A stretch of DNA of 64,000 nt from Atopsyche davidsoni (GCA_022113835.1 JAILWY010000026.1:392001-456000); one strand, 5' to 3'. Counted from the stretch's first letter, positions 49,794 through 62,182 are shown. Notes: generated by a model from the sequence alone, not told the origin. Made by a program: numbers and translations.

Positions 49794-50114
49794 ATATATT
49801 TATATATATAGTTTTATATTGTTGTCTTCCGTGTAAGTATCTCGAGAGTTATGTTCACGTGTGACGATAAAAAGTGATATTAATGGAATAATATTACGTT
49901 CTATTATAAAAATATATCAAAAAATGTAAAACAATGCTTAACATTTTATTTATTGTTGTAACGTTGATTTTGGAGCAATAAAGAAAAGTAATAATATTTA
50001 TCATAAATAAGTTCGTGAATCATGATAAACTATTATTACACATTATTAAAAAAAAGTGCATTTAAAATATGCATCAATAGCTGCTCACAGGTTTTCGTTA
50101 ACCTGTTACGCTGT

Positions 50115-50230
<116 letters not shown>

Positions 50231-50344
50231 TAAGTCTACTCGGCCTTAAAACCTTCCACCGCAATAAGTGAAAGAAGTTAGGGGCATTTCCAAAGCGAGT
50301 AACCCCCTCGTACGTTTAGCGCTTTACACACTAAAGCTCGGGTA

Positions 50345-50600
50345 ATGCATTCCTCGGTAAGCGCTGAACACCCCGGCAGGAGAATAATTCCATTCAGTGT
50401 GATTTATGAGCGTCGGGAAGCCATTCAGCGCAGGACTCGTACTGGAGTCGCCGCGAATTCCGATTCCGTCATCTCGGTGGCTCTGCATTGCTCGGAGGCA
50501 ATAAACTGCACCGCCGAGCTGCCTGCACGCGCCGCGCCCCCGTCTATCGACCCCGCTTATTGGAGCGGAAAGGTCAGTATTTCATATTTAATGAGCGAAT
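50345..50600 (+). promoter_or_regulatory. GC-richer island with donor at its border
   Basis: A GC-richer block has an open frame from ATG 50345 that reaches GGAGCGGAAAG|GTCAGT (exon end 50572), a fair plus-strand donor. The encoded sequence has no recognised domain. It could be a first exon, but no partner acceptor was identified. Confidence 0.25.
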
Positions 50601-53600
50601 CACTATGATTTGATTGTTTGATACGCCCGAGCCAGGCGCCACGGACGCGGTTGCTTATCGCGATTAGATATACTCGTACGTTTCAACGCCAATATAATAA
50701 TTACTGTTCAAGTTTCATTAATACTTTGAATACAACATTCTACGAGAGAGCTGTTTACGACAATAATACTTTTTCTTGTTTTGGTTATGTTTATTAAAAC
50801 AAATATTTTTCATCAATTTCAAAGATACACAACGATGAGTTGTAAGATTTCCTTTTTTCAAACTTATCAAATTGCTCGCACGCCCTAAATCTTTATTAAT
50901 TGAAATTTTTATCTGAAGCTTCCTTCATGTCGATTTGTTTCATACTTTTAAATTTTTAATTCTTAATTCAGGTTTATTGTAATTCAAATAATAGATATTT
51001 GTGAAATGATAATAGTTTTAAAAAATACAACAAAAAAACAGATAAACGTTATTTATGAATACAAATTAAATCTTCAAAATCACATAAGTTAGTCACACGT
51101 TAGATCTGTTGAATTTCGTGGTCTTCATCATAAGATTTAAATCAAAATGCTTTTTTTGGAAGCGAGGCATATTTTTTTTTTAATAAATAAAAACTTAGCG
51201 ATTCCAAATTATTCACTAGAATGAAAAAGTATTGTACGTAGTCCTTACAACCGTTTATAATAGAATTCGAAAATAAAATTCAGAGTACAAGGTAAAATAT
51301 TGTTTAATTTTTAAATCCGAGCGTTATCGAGAAGAATAATTCTGAAAAGGCTTCATTAATTTGTATTAAAAATGCAGAGAAATTTTAGTCCGACCGCAGC
51401 TCTCTCCGGAGCATTTTCCATATTTTACATCCTAGAGCTTTGAAGCACTCGCGCTGCAGCAGCCGGAGAGGAGTCAAATAATTTAAGTGGTCTGAGGAGC
51501 GCCGCAAGTCTGGCCCGAGCCGCCGACTGCTTCGAAACTCTGATTCAGAATATCCAATGAAACATTATATGAAGTTGACGAATCATTTTTTTAAAAATAA
51601 CTGGGCTTGCTTTTTATTTTTACTGGGTGAACAGTGCCTGCAGATTGAAGTATTTGGTAAATTACAAATGAAATACTTTATATTCTAAAACGTTTTAGAT
51701 TTATCAATTTGCGATCCATGTACTAAATACGACAACCGCTTTTTTTGACTCTTTTGTTTTAATAAGCAAGCCAGCTTAAATTTCAACTTTGTATATAATA
51801 CGTTTTTTTCCGTATTAAAACGCACACACTTTATTTATTCAAAAGATGACATCAGTAACTGCTTTTTAGGGATATAAATCAGTATTTTAATGCCTATTTA
51901 AAGCAAAAAAGCTTTTTTGTCTAAATGCAAAATCTTCAAAGGTTTGTAAAACATTTTCACGTTTTTTTTATAATCTTAATAATTTTTTCGTCGTACAAAT
52001 TTCTCGATATTTTTTTGTTTTATTTATCTTGATTAAAAGAATACACATTCATTTAAAGCGTTTTAGATATAACTATGTAAAATAAACATATAAAAATATG
52101 TTTTTGTTGGTGTTTTAGAAATTGGTTTTTCAAAGCCATATAAACCCGATACCGATGACTGAGCAGGCGTTATGGCATGTCATATTTCAAAATCGAATAC
52201 GCCACTTGTGGCAGGAAGCCTGTTTCCCACGGCGCTCCTTACGGTAGGTGCCTTGCCAATGAGAAGATGTAAAGGGAGGAGGCTGCAGAGCGCACCTGCT
52301 TCCCCGCTGGTAACACAGAAATAAGAAGACAGGAGGAACATCAAATAACTACTCTCAGTTTAGTGCTAAACAACACAAATGAGACCGTGTTAAAGACTCA
52401 ATACACTTCATAAACTTAATTAGCTAACTTACTTTTAAAAAAAAAATATCCTTAGCTCGGACAATTGTTTTGGTATTGAAGTGATAAATAAGTTATATTT
52501 ATAATAAAAATAATAATATATTTTATCGAAAAGGAAATGTGCTAATTAATGTTGTATAATTAAAACTAAAGAGCTAAAGAATTTTTATTTTATTTAAGAT
52601 AAATATAACTCGTTCACATTGCAGAAGTATTGCTTAATCAAGCTGGAAGGGCGCCTCTGGGAGGTAAAAGACTTTTCACTGTTTCATAAAAAATGTATGC
52701 AAAATTAAATTTTTAAATATAACAAAAACACGTAACTCATATTACTGTGTGATAAAAAAATCGAATATTTTATAGCTGTCTCTGTCTTTAAAAAAAAATT
52801 AAGTGATTTTGCTATGCACTAAGCTCCGCAATGCATTCAATCTAAAATTCGCAAACTACCGTTCCGTAAGGTTTGCATCAGCTCTCCTGAAGCGGCCGGT
52901 TCGTTTCCTTGCGTATGTTTTAATACACTGACGGGAATCCTCTCAGCGATGTGTAAAGCATCGGCAGCAGCGAGGGCGGGCTTTCCTTCCCCGGCACCTC
53001 GAATGTATCGATCTGACCTCGATTAACACGGCCAAGCCGCTCCCTTATCAATATTAGCTTAACTTATATTTTGCAAGACACAGGACCGAGTACTGCGCAT
53101 CCCTTTTGTGTCACCCTGGACTTTATTGTCTTCTTTTATAGACAAAAACTCGGATTACGAAAAAACATGAATCCCGAGGACCGCCAGTGAAGTGTTTGCT
53201 ACAAATCTTCGGGTATTCTGCTGTGTGTTTTGAATTCTTTTGTTGATTATGAAATGTGAGAAATAAATTTTCGTTATATAATATATAACAAAAAAGCTCT
53301 TTTATATCAAGGGAGGTTGCACCCTTTACGACCCCGTCTGTGCTCTCTGAAGGCGAACGGAGTGATCAGAACTTTTAAAAAAACTGCTTGCTTATTCTGT
53401 TTCCGAATAAATGAAACCACTTTCTACGTGTTTTACTTTCTAAATAAACACGACAAAATATAACCTATATTAAATTTATATGAGTAAACCTGTTTCATTT
53501 TTTTGACAATTCCTATTCGTAGATTTATATTATTTTTTAACTTTCGCTTATACCCTAACAGATATTTTGCTTTTAATTTTGATTCTGATTCAGTTCTTTT

Positions 53601-55340
53601 TAATTTTATGTAAATTTAGATAAAATGAAATAATATTTTTTAATTTCTTAATGTTTATTAATAAATAAACTACATGAAATTAATCAAAAAAAGCTTTATT
53701 TTTTCTATGTATATATTTGTAACGTCAAACTGAGCTAAATCACTGATGATAAGCTTTTTTTTTCTTTTTGTGTGTTCCCGAAAGAAAAATTGAGAAAATA
53801 TTTATTGTTTATACATTAATATTGTTGTTTGTTTTTCGACTAAGTTGATTGATACAAATTAGTCGGGCGAGGTACTCAGTCAAGCGCGTCTCTCGGTAAT
53901 ACAACGCTGTGCGGGCGTTGGTAAGGAAACGCTGTTGATTTAACCGTGAAGAGCGATATTACATGACGCACAATAATTAATGGCGGCGAGGCCATGCGTA
54001 TTATGACAACAAAATACATTTGCTACATTATACAAGAGTTGTTAACATAATTATCAGTTGTAGATTTATCTTGGAATAGGTGTATTGTAAAGCAACGCAC
54101 AGTTATGTGAATGTCTTATAGAAGAGTTTGGTTTTGAGTAATATCATCGTGTATTAATTAATATCACATTAATTCAACATAAATATTTATATGAATAAAA
54201 ATAGTAACGCTAGTCGATAATTTAAATAAACTGAATACACTTTAATTAAGTAAAGTAGTTTTTTTATATATTTTTTAATAATATTTCCAATAACTGCATA
54301 TACAGATTTGTAAAAAATATTTTTTATTATTTATTAGACAAACTAAATATTGAAATATATTTTATCTGAATCTGAAGAAGTATATTTTAAGATAACAAAG
54401 CATCGCATATGCCACCCATAAAATTCTCGTTCAATTTTAATCCATGTAAATAAATTCGATTGCTGGGAACAATTCCCTCATCTCCAGCTCGAGGACGTCT
54501 CTGCATTACAGCAGTTCAGACTGACAGTTTTCTCTTTCTTTTAATTAAATTCTCAATGTTTGATCTATCTTCATTTGATAAATATATTATTGTATATTTT
54601 TAAAATATCGTTACCTTTACACAAAAAATCAATTAGTTTCAAAACATGAAATGAATATTTTTTTCTGAAACAAACTTGACCACTTGGGGTGTACATTAAA
54701 TACGAATAATAATAATTGGCATTTAATATTTTTTAAATTCAAATATTTTGCAACGACAATACGTATTAATTTATTAATTTAGAAATATGGTTAAATTATT
54801 ACATGTATCAAAAGCTTAAAAACCGATATTTAAAAGAAACTTTTATACCCTTAATTCAGATTTAACGTAACAAACACATGATTTTTCTGATCGCGTGTTT
54901 CCGAGCAATCAAAGAACAAGATGGTTGTGAAGATACCGAGGTGTCTAGTAGAAATTTCCTATATAACTAACTAGGTATTAGTAGTAAATAACATTAATTA
55001 GCTCAATGTTTCCAGTAATATATAGAACACGTAGTTTTATTATTCTGCATCGTGGTATATCTACCTGCATTTTGTTGAAACCAATAGAATAATACAAAAA
55101 AATACTCGTGTGGTTAATACTTTTAAAAAATCCATAATTTCGTAATATTGTATAAATTTTGAAAATAATAATATGATAATTAGAAAATATATGTATATAT
55201 TCTTAACATTTTTTTTTTTTAATGAAAGCCTTCTCCGAAACTTGGTATTGGTTAAAAGCCTTCACAGAAAATAAATGAATACAAAACATAATAAAATGAA
55301 AATAAAAGAATTAATAAAAAGCAGATAATCAGCATTACCT
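50601..55340. other. AT-rich non-coding stretch with GC patches
   Basis: No supportable gene. GC-richer patches at about 51390-51540 and 52880-53050 have no coding or splice evidence; the remainder is AT-rich. Confidence 0.45.
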
Positions 55341-55480
55341 CGAGAAGTTTCCTTTGACAAAAGATTCCGGGAAGCCATAATTACACAGAAAGCGGCACTG
55401 AGGACCGGGGCGAGCGACTGCGGCACAAAGAAAGGGAAATGCACGCTCGCCGGGGCACACAGTCTCGCCAATGCAAGTGG
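55339..55480 (-). promoter_or_regulatory. GC island, possible minus-strand first exon
   Basis: On the minus strand a GC-rich block contains an initiator-like CCTCAGTGCC, an ATGGCTTCCCGG start and CTCGAG|GTAATG at the AT-rich border. It resembles the exon-1 layout at 7961-8117, but no downstream exon was found. Confidence 0.25.
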
Positions 55481-57666
55481 AAGCGATTCAATTGAATCTA
55501 GATCAATTTAGTGGCTCGATGTTTTGTTTTTGATTATCAGTATTAATACTGGCTTAAAATGTTTGAGTAAAGCGAGAGAATATTTTCGGCTAACAAGTGT
55601 TGTTCTTGTCGAGTGCAATAATTTATGTTCCGCACAATCTCTTAAAGCACCGATTATACAACATGAAAGACTTCATGTTCTTCACGTAATGCCAGAGATA
55701 AAAAATGACATCCCGATCTGGCTGGATCATTGCGCAGGATGGACATCGAGAGCCATTAAAGCCAACAAATAGCTACAAAATATTTAAATCAAACAGATAA
55801 CAACATTGTAACATACTATATATACACTTGTATGGTCTTTGTATTTTTGCAACTGAATGCGGAGAGTCCACTTTGAATTAAATTTGTTCTACATTTTTAA
55901 AAAAGGGAAATAATTTGATATTAAACAGTTTCATTTAAAACCAATCAATTTAAAAAAAAGGTTTAATGAATAAAATATTTGTACAACCTGCAAAACATGC
56001 CCAAACGAGATTTTTCAGTTTTTTGCGTGAATGTTAAAATAAGATTTCGAGGTGTATTTTTTTTTGTGAATTTTCTTTTAAAATTGTTTTTTAGATAAGC
56101 CGATATCCTAATAATCCTAATAATCCTAATTCTAACAAAAAACAGCAGCATTCATAAAAATAAAATATCTAGAATTATATTAAAAAATCGCAGGTAGTTA
56201 TGTAGGAAAAACAACAAGAAAATCCCTTGCATACATAACCAGAATTCACAATGGCATGCGAAACGTGACCTAATCGTGCCGAAAACCGGTTCTGTAACCG
56301 AGGCTGCGCCCCCCGCTCTTTTGGGCACCCTCTAAATTACCCGGAAACTACCCGACCTCGTACAGACTACCCGGGATGCTCGAGCTGCCTACACGCCGTG
56401 CAGACATTGCGGTGACTACGCGGGTCGGGTGTGTTGCGGCCCCGAAACATCTACGATAATCATGAGATGCTTCACGGGCCAGTGATTTCCGCGCAACTGT
56501 GGCTCTTCAATGATCAAGCCGATTTACTCATAATTAAGTGAATTGAGACTGGATTGTCTTGAATAAGTCTTTTCGGCAAGTCAACTTTACGTATAAATAA
56601 ACTAGGAATATAAACTTTACAGTTAACTTCAGAACTTGTTCCGTCGTTGAGCTTGATGGGTCAGAGGCGATTCCAATGAGTTCTAGGAAAATATTACATT
56701 ATGACTCTTTTATTTTTAAGGATAAATTAAGGTTTTTTTAATAATAATAATAAAAATAAATTAACAAATGAATGCGATTTAAAAAACGTAATAAATAATC
56801 TAGAATGTTCAAAATAGTCGCGTTTATTACTCGACTTTTCCATGAAATTGTAAAACACTAGATTCCTAAACTTGTTGATCCAAAACGAATTTCAGATATT
56901 TTTTTAATAAAAAATTGTTTGTTTCAATAACTTATATTGAAAAAGTTTCACTTGTAGAAAAGCAAAGCCAAGTAATATTTCATGGAAATAGCAAGATAAT
57001 CTCACAAGTGTCCTCAAATAATCTTTGTTCTATTTTATATTTCATTCTCGGAAGCCAATTGAAGTTATTATTTATAAATTCTGAAGGTTTCGATATATTT
57101 ATGCCTCCCCGCTGATTCTTACTAAATTGAGATTGATCGGTAATTGACCTTAATAAATTCACTGACCCAAAAACTTGGACGAATTTATCCGATGAATTTA
57201 TCGTTGGCCGGTAGACGACGCTCTGAGCCGCACGGAGCGCGGATTTACTGCATAACTCAATAATAACATTAAACTTAGAATCTTATTCTAAAGATAACGA
57301 ACATTTACTGTCTTAAAATAATAAAAATATGTTGATCATGAGTAATGATCAACATTTTATTTGTAAATTAATTTATTTTATATTATTCATGAAAAATCCT
57401 CGGTGATTTTCGTTCGAAGACTTTTTTCAGAATTGATTGGGACGACTGAGAAAATACTCTTCTTTATGAGAGGTGATTTACAAAGGAGTCAACCATAAAG
57501 GACACAAGCTTGAGAGATAATTAATCTCCATTTATACGATTGAAATCTGGAATCGGTTTCTCATGTTGACCGTGCACGCTGAAGAGTTTTGGGGAGATTC
57601 GCTTGAAATGACCTTCATAGAACGTTTCTCACTGTCAGGTGTGCGGTCGCCACTCTAAGTGAAATC
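55481..57666. other. Mostly AT-rich non-coding stretch
   Basis: No gene supported. A short ATCCTAATA tandem lies at 56103-56134. A GC-rich patch lies at about 56270-56470. A hairpin at 57329-57355 pairs ATGTTGATCAT with ATGATCAACAT around a 5-nt loop. Confidence 0.45.
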
Positions 57667-57670
57667 AATA

Positions 57671-57900
57671 GTATTTTAAATAAAGTACTTGAGTTATTTT
57701 TCCACACGTATATTTTTATTGGTGACCGGTTTCGCCAACCTTTCGCATTGGCATTATCAAACCGAGTGAAGATTTTTAAAAATAACAAGCAATTAACAGA
57801 AAAATTGTTAAAGGGAGAGGTATTGTTTATTAGACAGAGAAAGAGGTGTAATGATTTTCAGGCGGTAAAGGGTAATTTTTCAAAGTCTTATGTACAAAAT
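57671..57900 (-). repeat. Family A long-form copy, partial
   Basis: One arm (57671-57762, ATTTTAAATAAAGTACTTGA ... GGCATTATCAAAC) continues into AAGCAATTAACAG, AATTGTTAAAGGGAGAGGT and CAGGCGGTAAAGGG. This is homologous to the complement of the internal region of the 58.5-kb copy, so it is a long-form element lacking its other arm and tail. Strand is given relative to that internal region; the arm orientation itself is ambiguous because arms are palindromic. Confidence 0.7.
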
Positions 57901-58014
57901 TTTATGTAAAAAATATAAAGGACTATATTAATTTAGATTAATGTCAATCAGAATGCGTTTTTATTTACCCATGCAGGTATTAGTATGTTTATGTAAAATT
58001 CTCACTAAATTGCA

Positions 58015-58160
58015 GTGGCTCGTTAGCATAGTTGGATAAATGCACCGGCCATGAAAGCTTGGGGATGTGGGTTCGAATCCCTCACAAGTCACGATGATAT
58101 TTTCTGAGAGTTTTCTTTAATCGTTTTCAATGTATGAAAAAATGTGCTTAATCACATAAA
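58015..58160 (+). repeat. tRNA-derived SINE, copy 1
   Basis: The tRNA-like head 58015-58092 has acceptor stem GTGGCT with AGTCAC, an A-box-like TTAGCATAGTTGG, a perfect B box GGTTCGAATCC, and loop CATGAAA. The anticodon and T stems are partly broken. The unique body (ACGATGATATTTTCTGAGAG ... TGAAAAAATGTGCTTAAT) matches the copy at 60.6 kb and shows this is a SINE, not a tRNA gene. Confidence 0.8.
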
Positions 58161-58534
58161 TATAAAGGACTAGTAAGTTTCATGTTTTCTAGTAGTAGTA
58201 AACATGAAAAATTCCTTTGCGTTTTCATAGATGCTCTGAATTATCTTCATAGTATAGAAGCACTCCTAAGAAAAAACAGTTGAGCCATGAAGCTCTCAAA
58301 ACTTAATCCCCCTCCCGCTGCTTGCGCTCGCATCTCGCGTGTGATTCCATTTTATTTACACTAAGACAAAAATTATCATGGCAAAATTGAAGAAATTTTT
58401 AAAAAGTACTGATTCATTTTCAACACATCGCGTTTTGAATATAACCATATACGCTCAATATAACTATTAACTTGGATGTTTTTTATTTCAATTAAACTTA
58501 TGAATCTGAAACAAAATAAAACCATAAACTAACC
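58161..58534. other. AT-rich non-coding stretch
   Basis: Nothing recognised between the SINE and the next family A copy. Confidence 0.5.
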
Positions 58535-59085
58535 AATAATATACTAATATTTTTGAATAAAATACTTGAGTGATTTTCTACATGTTCGTTTTTATTTGTG
58601 ACCGGTTTCGCCAACCTTTCACGTTGGCATTATCCAACAGTGTTTATCTGTAAAAGAAAGATAAACACACTACAAGACAAAACCTCAACACAGGATAACT
58701 GCTGCTACACCCCAAAGCCGCTACTTTAGATAATTACCCCATTAATATAAAAACATTTGTTCACAAAATTTGCAATTATATAGAATCCTCCACTTGTCAG
58801 GTACATTAAAATCACATTAGCCCTTACCACCTGACAATCACTCTCTCTCGTTCCAACAACCTCTCCCTCTAACAATTGTTTACCTAATTGCTTATTATTA
58901 TATAAAATCTCACTCTGTTTGACAATGCCAACGTGAAAGGTTGGCGAAACCAGTCACAAATAAAAACGAACATGTGGTTGAGTACTTGAGTGATTTTTCA
59001 CTCAAGTATTTTACTCAAAAATGTTAAAATGGAATTCCACCAAGTACTCTCTGTCAAAAATATTGAATTTCCTAATAATATACTA
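58535..59085 (+). repeat. Family A long-form copy with target duplication
   Basis: AATAATATACTA occurs at 58535-58546 and 59074-59085. The 527-bp insert has a left arm (to about 58640), an internal region of about 270 bp, an inverted arm (from about 58918) and the standard tail. Internal hairpins are GTGTTTATCT with AGATAAACAC (about 58650-58677) and TTGTCAGGT with ACCTGACAA (about 58796-58842). A small duplication (GAGTACTTGAGTGATTTTTC) lies in the second arm. Confidence 0.9.
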
Positions 59086-59482
59086 GAAGTATAACGAAAA
59101 GAATAGATAAAACGACTTACAAATTTAGAAAACATTTGCTTCCAGCAATGTTTTAACTAGAAATATTGATTTTTTGTATAATTTTAAATTAAATAACTAA
59201 TTGATATATTAATAATATAAATTATCAAATCACATTTCTTTGTTTGCTATTTATCTGTTCTTTACAGGTCTCGGTGTACAGGTGTGCTAAACGTGGGTGA
59301 AACATTTTTATGTACACATTTTTTGAAATTTAAATACGAGTATATCATACATATCCGATGTAAGATAAGCAAAAATCTTTATTACAACAAACTTGTGACT
59401 TTACTGGTTAAACTATTTAGTGTTCTTATCAAACCCGTTAATTAAAAAAATGGGTTTTTTGTTTCGCTAATTGGTTTCTATC

Positions 59483-59620
59483 TATAAATAAATACAAAAC
59501 CGGTCACTAATAAAAACAAAAATGTGGAAAATCAATCAAGTATTTTATTCAAAAATATTAAAATGGAATTCCACCAAGTACTCTCTGTCAAAAATATTGA
59601 ATTTCTTATAAATAAATACA
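59483..59620 (+). repeat. Family A repeat, 5'-truncated copy with 14-bp duplication
   Basis: TATAAATAAATACA occurs exactly at 59483-59496 and 59607-59620. The 110-bp insert begins inside the hammerhead-like core (AAACCGGTCAC) and runs to the usual tail end TGTCAAAAATATTGAATTTC. Loss of the 5' part with intact duplication is the signature of incomplete reverse transcription. Confidence 0.9.
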
Positions 59621-60390
59621 TTAAAAAGTGTTCACTCATTCACCTATCAGCCACCTGGGAGAGTACCCCTTAAAAAATCTAAGCCTTCTCTATTGTGGGT
59701 TAAATTGCATAAGCGAGAAGCTTAACAATGATTTCATTATTAACAAAAGATGATATTTTCAACAATTTCGATTGGCACATGCAATAGCAATATAACCCTT
59801 CTTCGACCAAATCTAAACAGGCAAAAGTCCAATAATACCAGCTTGAGATTCATCTATCAAGATGAAGATCAAACCGGGCACTTCTCGGTCGTTCTCATTA
59901 TCTAGACGAGCCAACCATGACGAGATATTCATATAAGGAAAGGTATGCCCAATTAATTTTACTCGCACGAGAATGTCAATAATGGCACGAGGGAATTATG
60001 ATCGATTCTTTATTCCTTAAGCAATGTATTAAAAATCTCACCCAAATCACGATAAAAACTCTTCAAATTCGAATCGATGTAAAATATCCAAACAACAAAT
60101 ACTTTTTTTGCGTAAACTTTGTAAGCTGTTGATTATTCTACTTTACAGAGAAGTAACTCATATATTGGATTGATAAGAAAACCATATAATTCCCCAGCGA
60201 TCACAATCTCACGATTCATGAATACGTTAACACCAAAAACTATATTTATTTTTACTATTGCTGTGAAAGTTTTTCTTGAATAACAAGCATAGTACAGGAA
60301 ATTTTATTTTCTGCTATTTGGTTAATATAAAATTTAATAAAATTAGAACCTTCCAGTATTATCGTAAAGCAGCTCTACTCGCTCGAAACT
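59621..60390. other. AT-rich non-coding stretch
   Basis: No gene or repeat recognised. Confidence 0.5.
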
Positions 60391-60394
60391 GTAA

Positions 60395-60545
<151 letters not shown>

Positions 60546-60680
60546 AAGTACATTTTTTCAAATATTAAAAATTGATTAAAGAAACTCTCCGAAAAATATC
60601 ATCGTGATTTGTGTGGGATTTGAACCCACATCCCCAAGCTTACATGGCCGGTGCATCACCAATTATACTAACGAATCACT
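60546..60680 (-). repeat. tRNA-derived SINE, copy 2
   Basis: The minus-strand head 60604-60679 has acceptor stem GTGATT with AATCAC (six pairs), A-box-like TTAGTATAATTGG, B box GGTTCAAATCC with an intact T stem GTGGG/CCCAC, and loop CATGTAA. The body matches copy 1 through TGAAAAAATGTACTTAAT and then runs into (AT)n. Relative to copy 1, one acceptor pair changed C-G to T-A, both sides together. Confidence 0.8.
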
Positions 60681-60745
60681 GGTACTTAGCAAGATTTTTT
60701 TAACAATCATATCCTATAAGTGAAACAACATTAAATATTGTAATA

Positions 60746-62180
60746 CACCTATACCTCGCTTTACGGCCTAAATACGTTCCACAAAACTTGGCCGCTAACC
60801 GAAAAGCCGTATAAGGAATCAATTATTCTAATACAAATTCATACAAATTCAATGGGATCGGTTCCAAATTTGTTAAATATGTAACACTTTTTATACATTC
60901 TGGCCATATTTTTTCCAAACATGGTTCATTGTTGTTAATTTTAATTCCTTCCATGATTCACTGATGCTGTCAACAGCATCCTTGATGTTATAGTTTTTCC
61001 AAAATGTTTTAATTGAAGCTTTACCATCGGTTTCCCTTATAAGTTGTCGGAAATTTCGGCGTAGGTAATATGCCTTAAAAGTGGCTATTGCACTCTGATC
61101 CATTGGTTGGATCAGAGCTGTTGTATTTTTCGGAAGGTACTCAATCATGACATCCTCAGATAACTCGGATAAATAAGTAGGATGCCCTGGTGCATTATCC
61201 AAAATTAGCAAAGCCTTGTTGGTTAACTTATTGTCTCGCAAATAGTTTTTCACTTCTGTATAAAAGTGATTTTTGAACCAATCCTCAAAAGTAGCTTTAG
61301 TCATCCAAGCTTTCTTGTTGGATTTCCATATGACGGGTAATTGATTTTTACTTAGTCCTTTAAGAGGCCTTGGATTTTCGGACAAATATATTAAAAGTGG
61401 TTTTAGCTTAAAATCACCCGTGGCATTTGCACCAAGTAGCAAAGTTAATCGTTCTTTAGACACCTAGACACCGTTTTTGAAATGTACGTGCGATCAGGCA
61501 TTCGCATCCAATAAAGCCCTGTTTCGTCTACGTTAAACACTTGTGCAGGTTTATAACCACCTCTTTCAATAATTCCCTTTAAAATTTTGGGATATTCTTT
61601 AAATGCGGCCTCATCGTCGCTATCTACTTCACTTTTCATTTTCAAATTATGCAAATTAAATCTATTTTTAAATTTTTCAAACCATCCTCGGCTTGCTTGG
61701 AATATGACATCTTCAGCAGATTCATCGGTATCTCCATTCTTCAAATTTCCGAAAATACTTAAAGTTTTTCCTGGATAATCATTTGACTCATTGGCATTCT
61801 CCGTTTGTTATTGTTCTCAATCCATATAATCAATAGTTAAAATAAGTTAAATCAAATATACACATTAAATTTTTTTAATTTGTACATACATAAATATGTA
61901 CTTACGTACCAAAAATGTACCTAATTATTTCCAATTTTTCCAGTTAATGTGTAACAATCAGTAATAAATATGTACACAAAACACTCACAGATAAGTCTAA
62001 ACCAGCCGCTCTATGAGCACACACTGAATAACGGTCGTAAACAAAATAACATCGAAAAAAAGTTTTTTTGGCCGTTATAGCGAAACATTTTAGACCGTAT
62101 ATCGAAAACGTGCCATAATTGAAAAGGGCAGTTATAGCGAAAGGCCGTATAACGAGCGGCCGTATAGCGAGGTATGAGTG
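60746..62180 (-). mobile_element. Tigger/pogo-like DNA transposon, 1435 bp
   Basis: Ends CACCTATACCTCGCTTTACGG (left) and, on the minus strand, CACTCATACCTCGCTATACGG (right) are inverted repeats differing at three positions. TA flanks both sides (60744-60745, 62181-62182). Further inside the right end, GGCCGTATAACG and GCGAAAGGCCGTATA motifs repeat. The interior carries a broken transposase on the minus strand with the N-terminal part deleted or unrecognisable. Confidence 0.88.
60891..61832 (-). pseudogene. Tigger-type (pogo, DDE_1, DD32D) transposase, frameshifted
   Basis: Three minus-strand frames join. The first runs from about 61832 to 61765: WIENNNKRRMPMSQMIIQEK, the end of a CENP-B-type DNA-binding domain. 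A frameshift near 61757 leads to the second, about 61760 to 61445, with AEDVIFQASRGWFEKFKNRF and QVFNVDETGLYW (first Asp). Near 61470 a small deletion or frameshift loses the TYISK-to-SKERL connection. The third, 61463 to 60891, has SKERLTLLLGANATG, LILDNAPGHP (second Asp), ALIQPMDQS (third Asp) and a stop after KKYGQNV. Thirty-two residues separate the last two Asp, typical of Tigger. The GTG at 61463 is not a real start. The catalytic triad is intact, but the missing N-terminus and frameshifts make it inactive. Confidence 0.9.
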
Positions 62181-62182
62181 TA

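Noticed and set aside
55524..55772. 82-residue open frame
   Set aside because: No recognised domain, no repeat relation and no splice partner.
58015..58092. Functional tRNA gene
   Set aside because: The anticodon stem is broken, loops differ between copies (CATGAAA, CATGTAA), and a shared non-tRNA body identifies a SINE.
61463..61463. GTG as start codon of a 190-residue protein
   Set aside because: Eukaryotic context; the frame is the C-terminal part of a frameshifted Tigger transposase.
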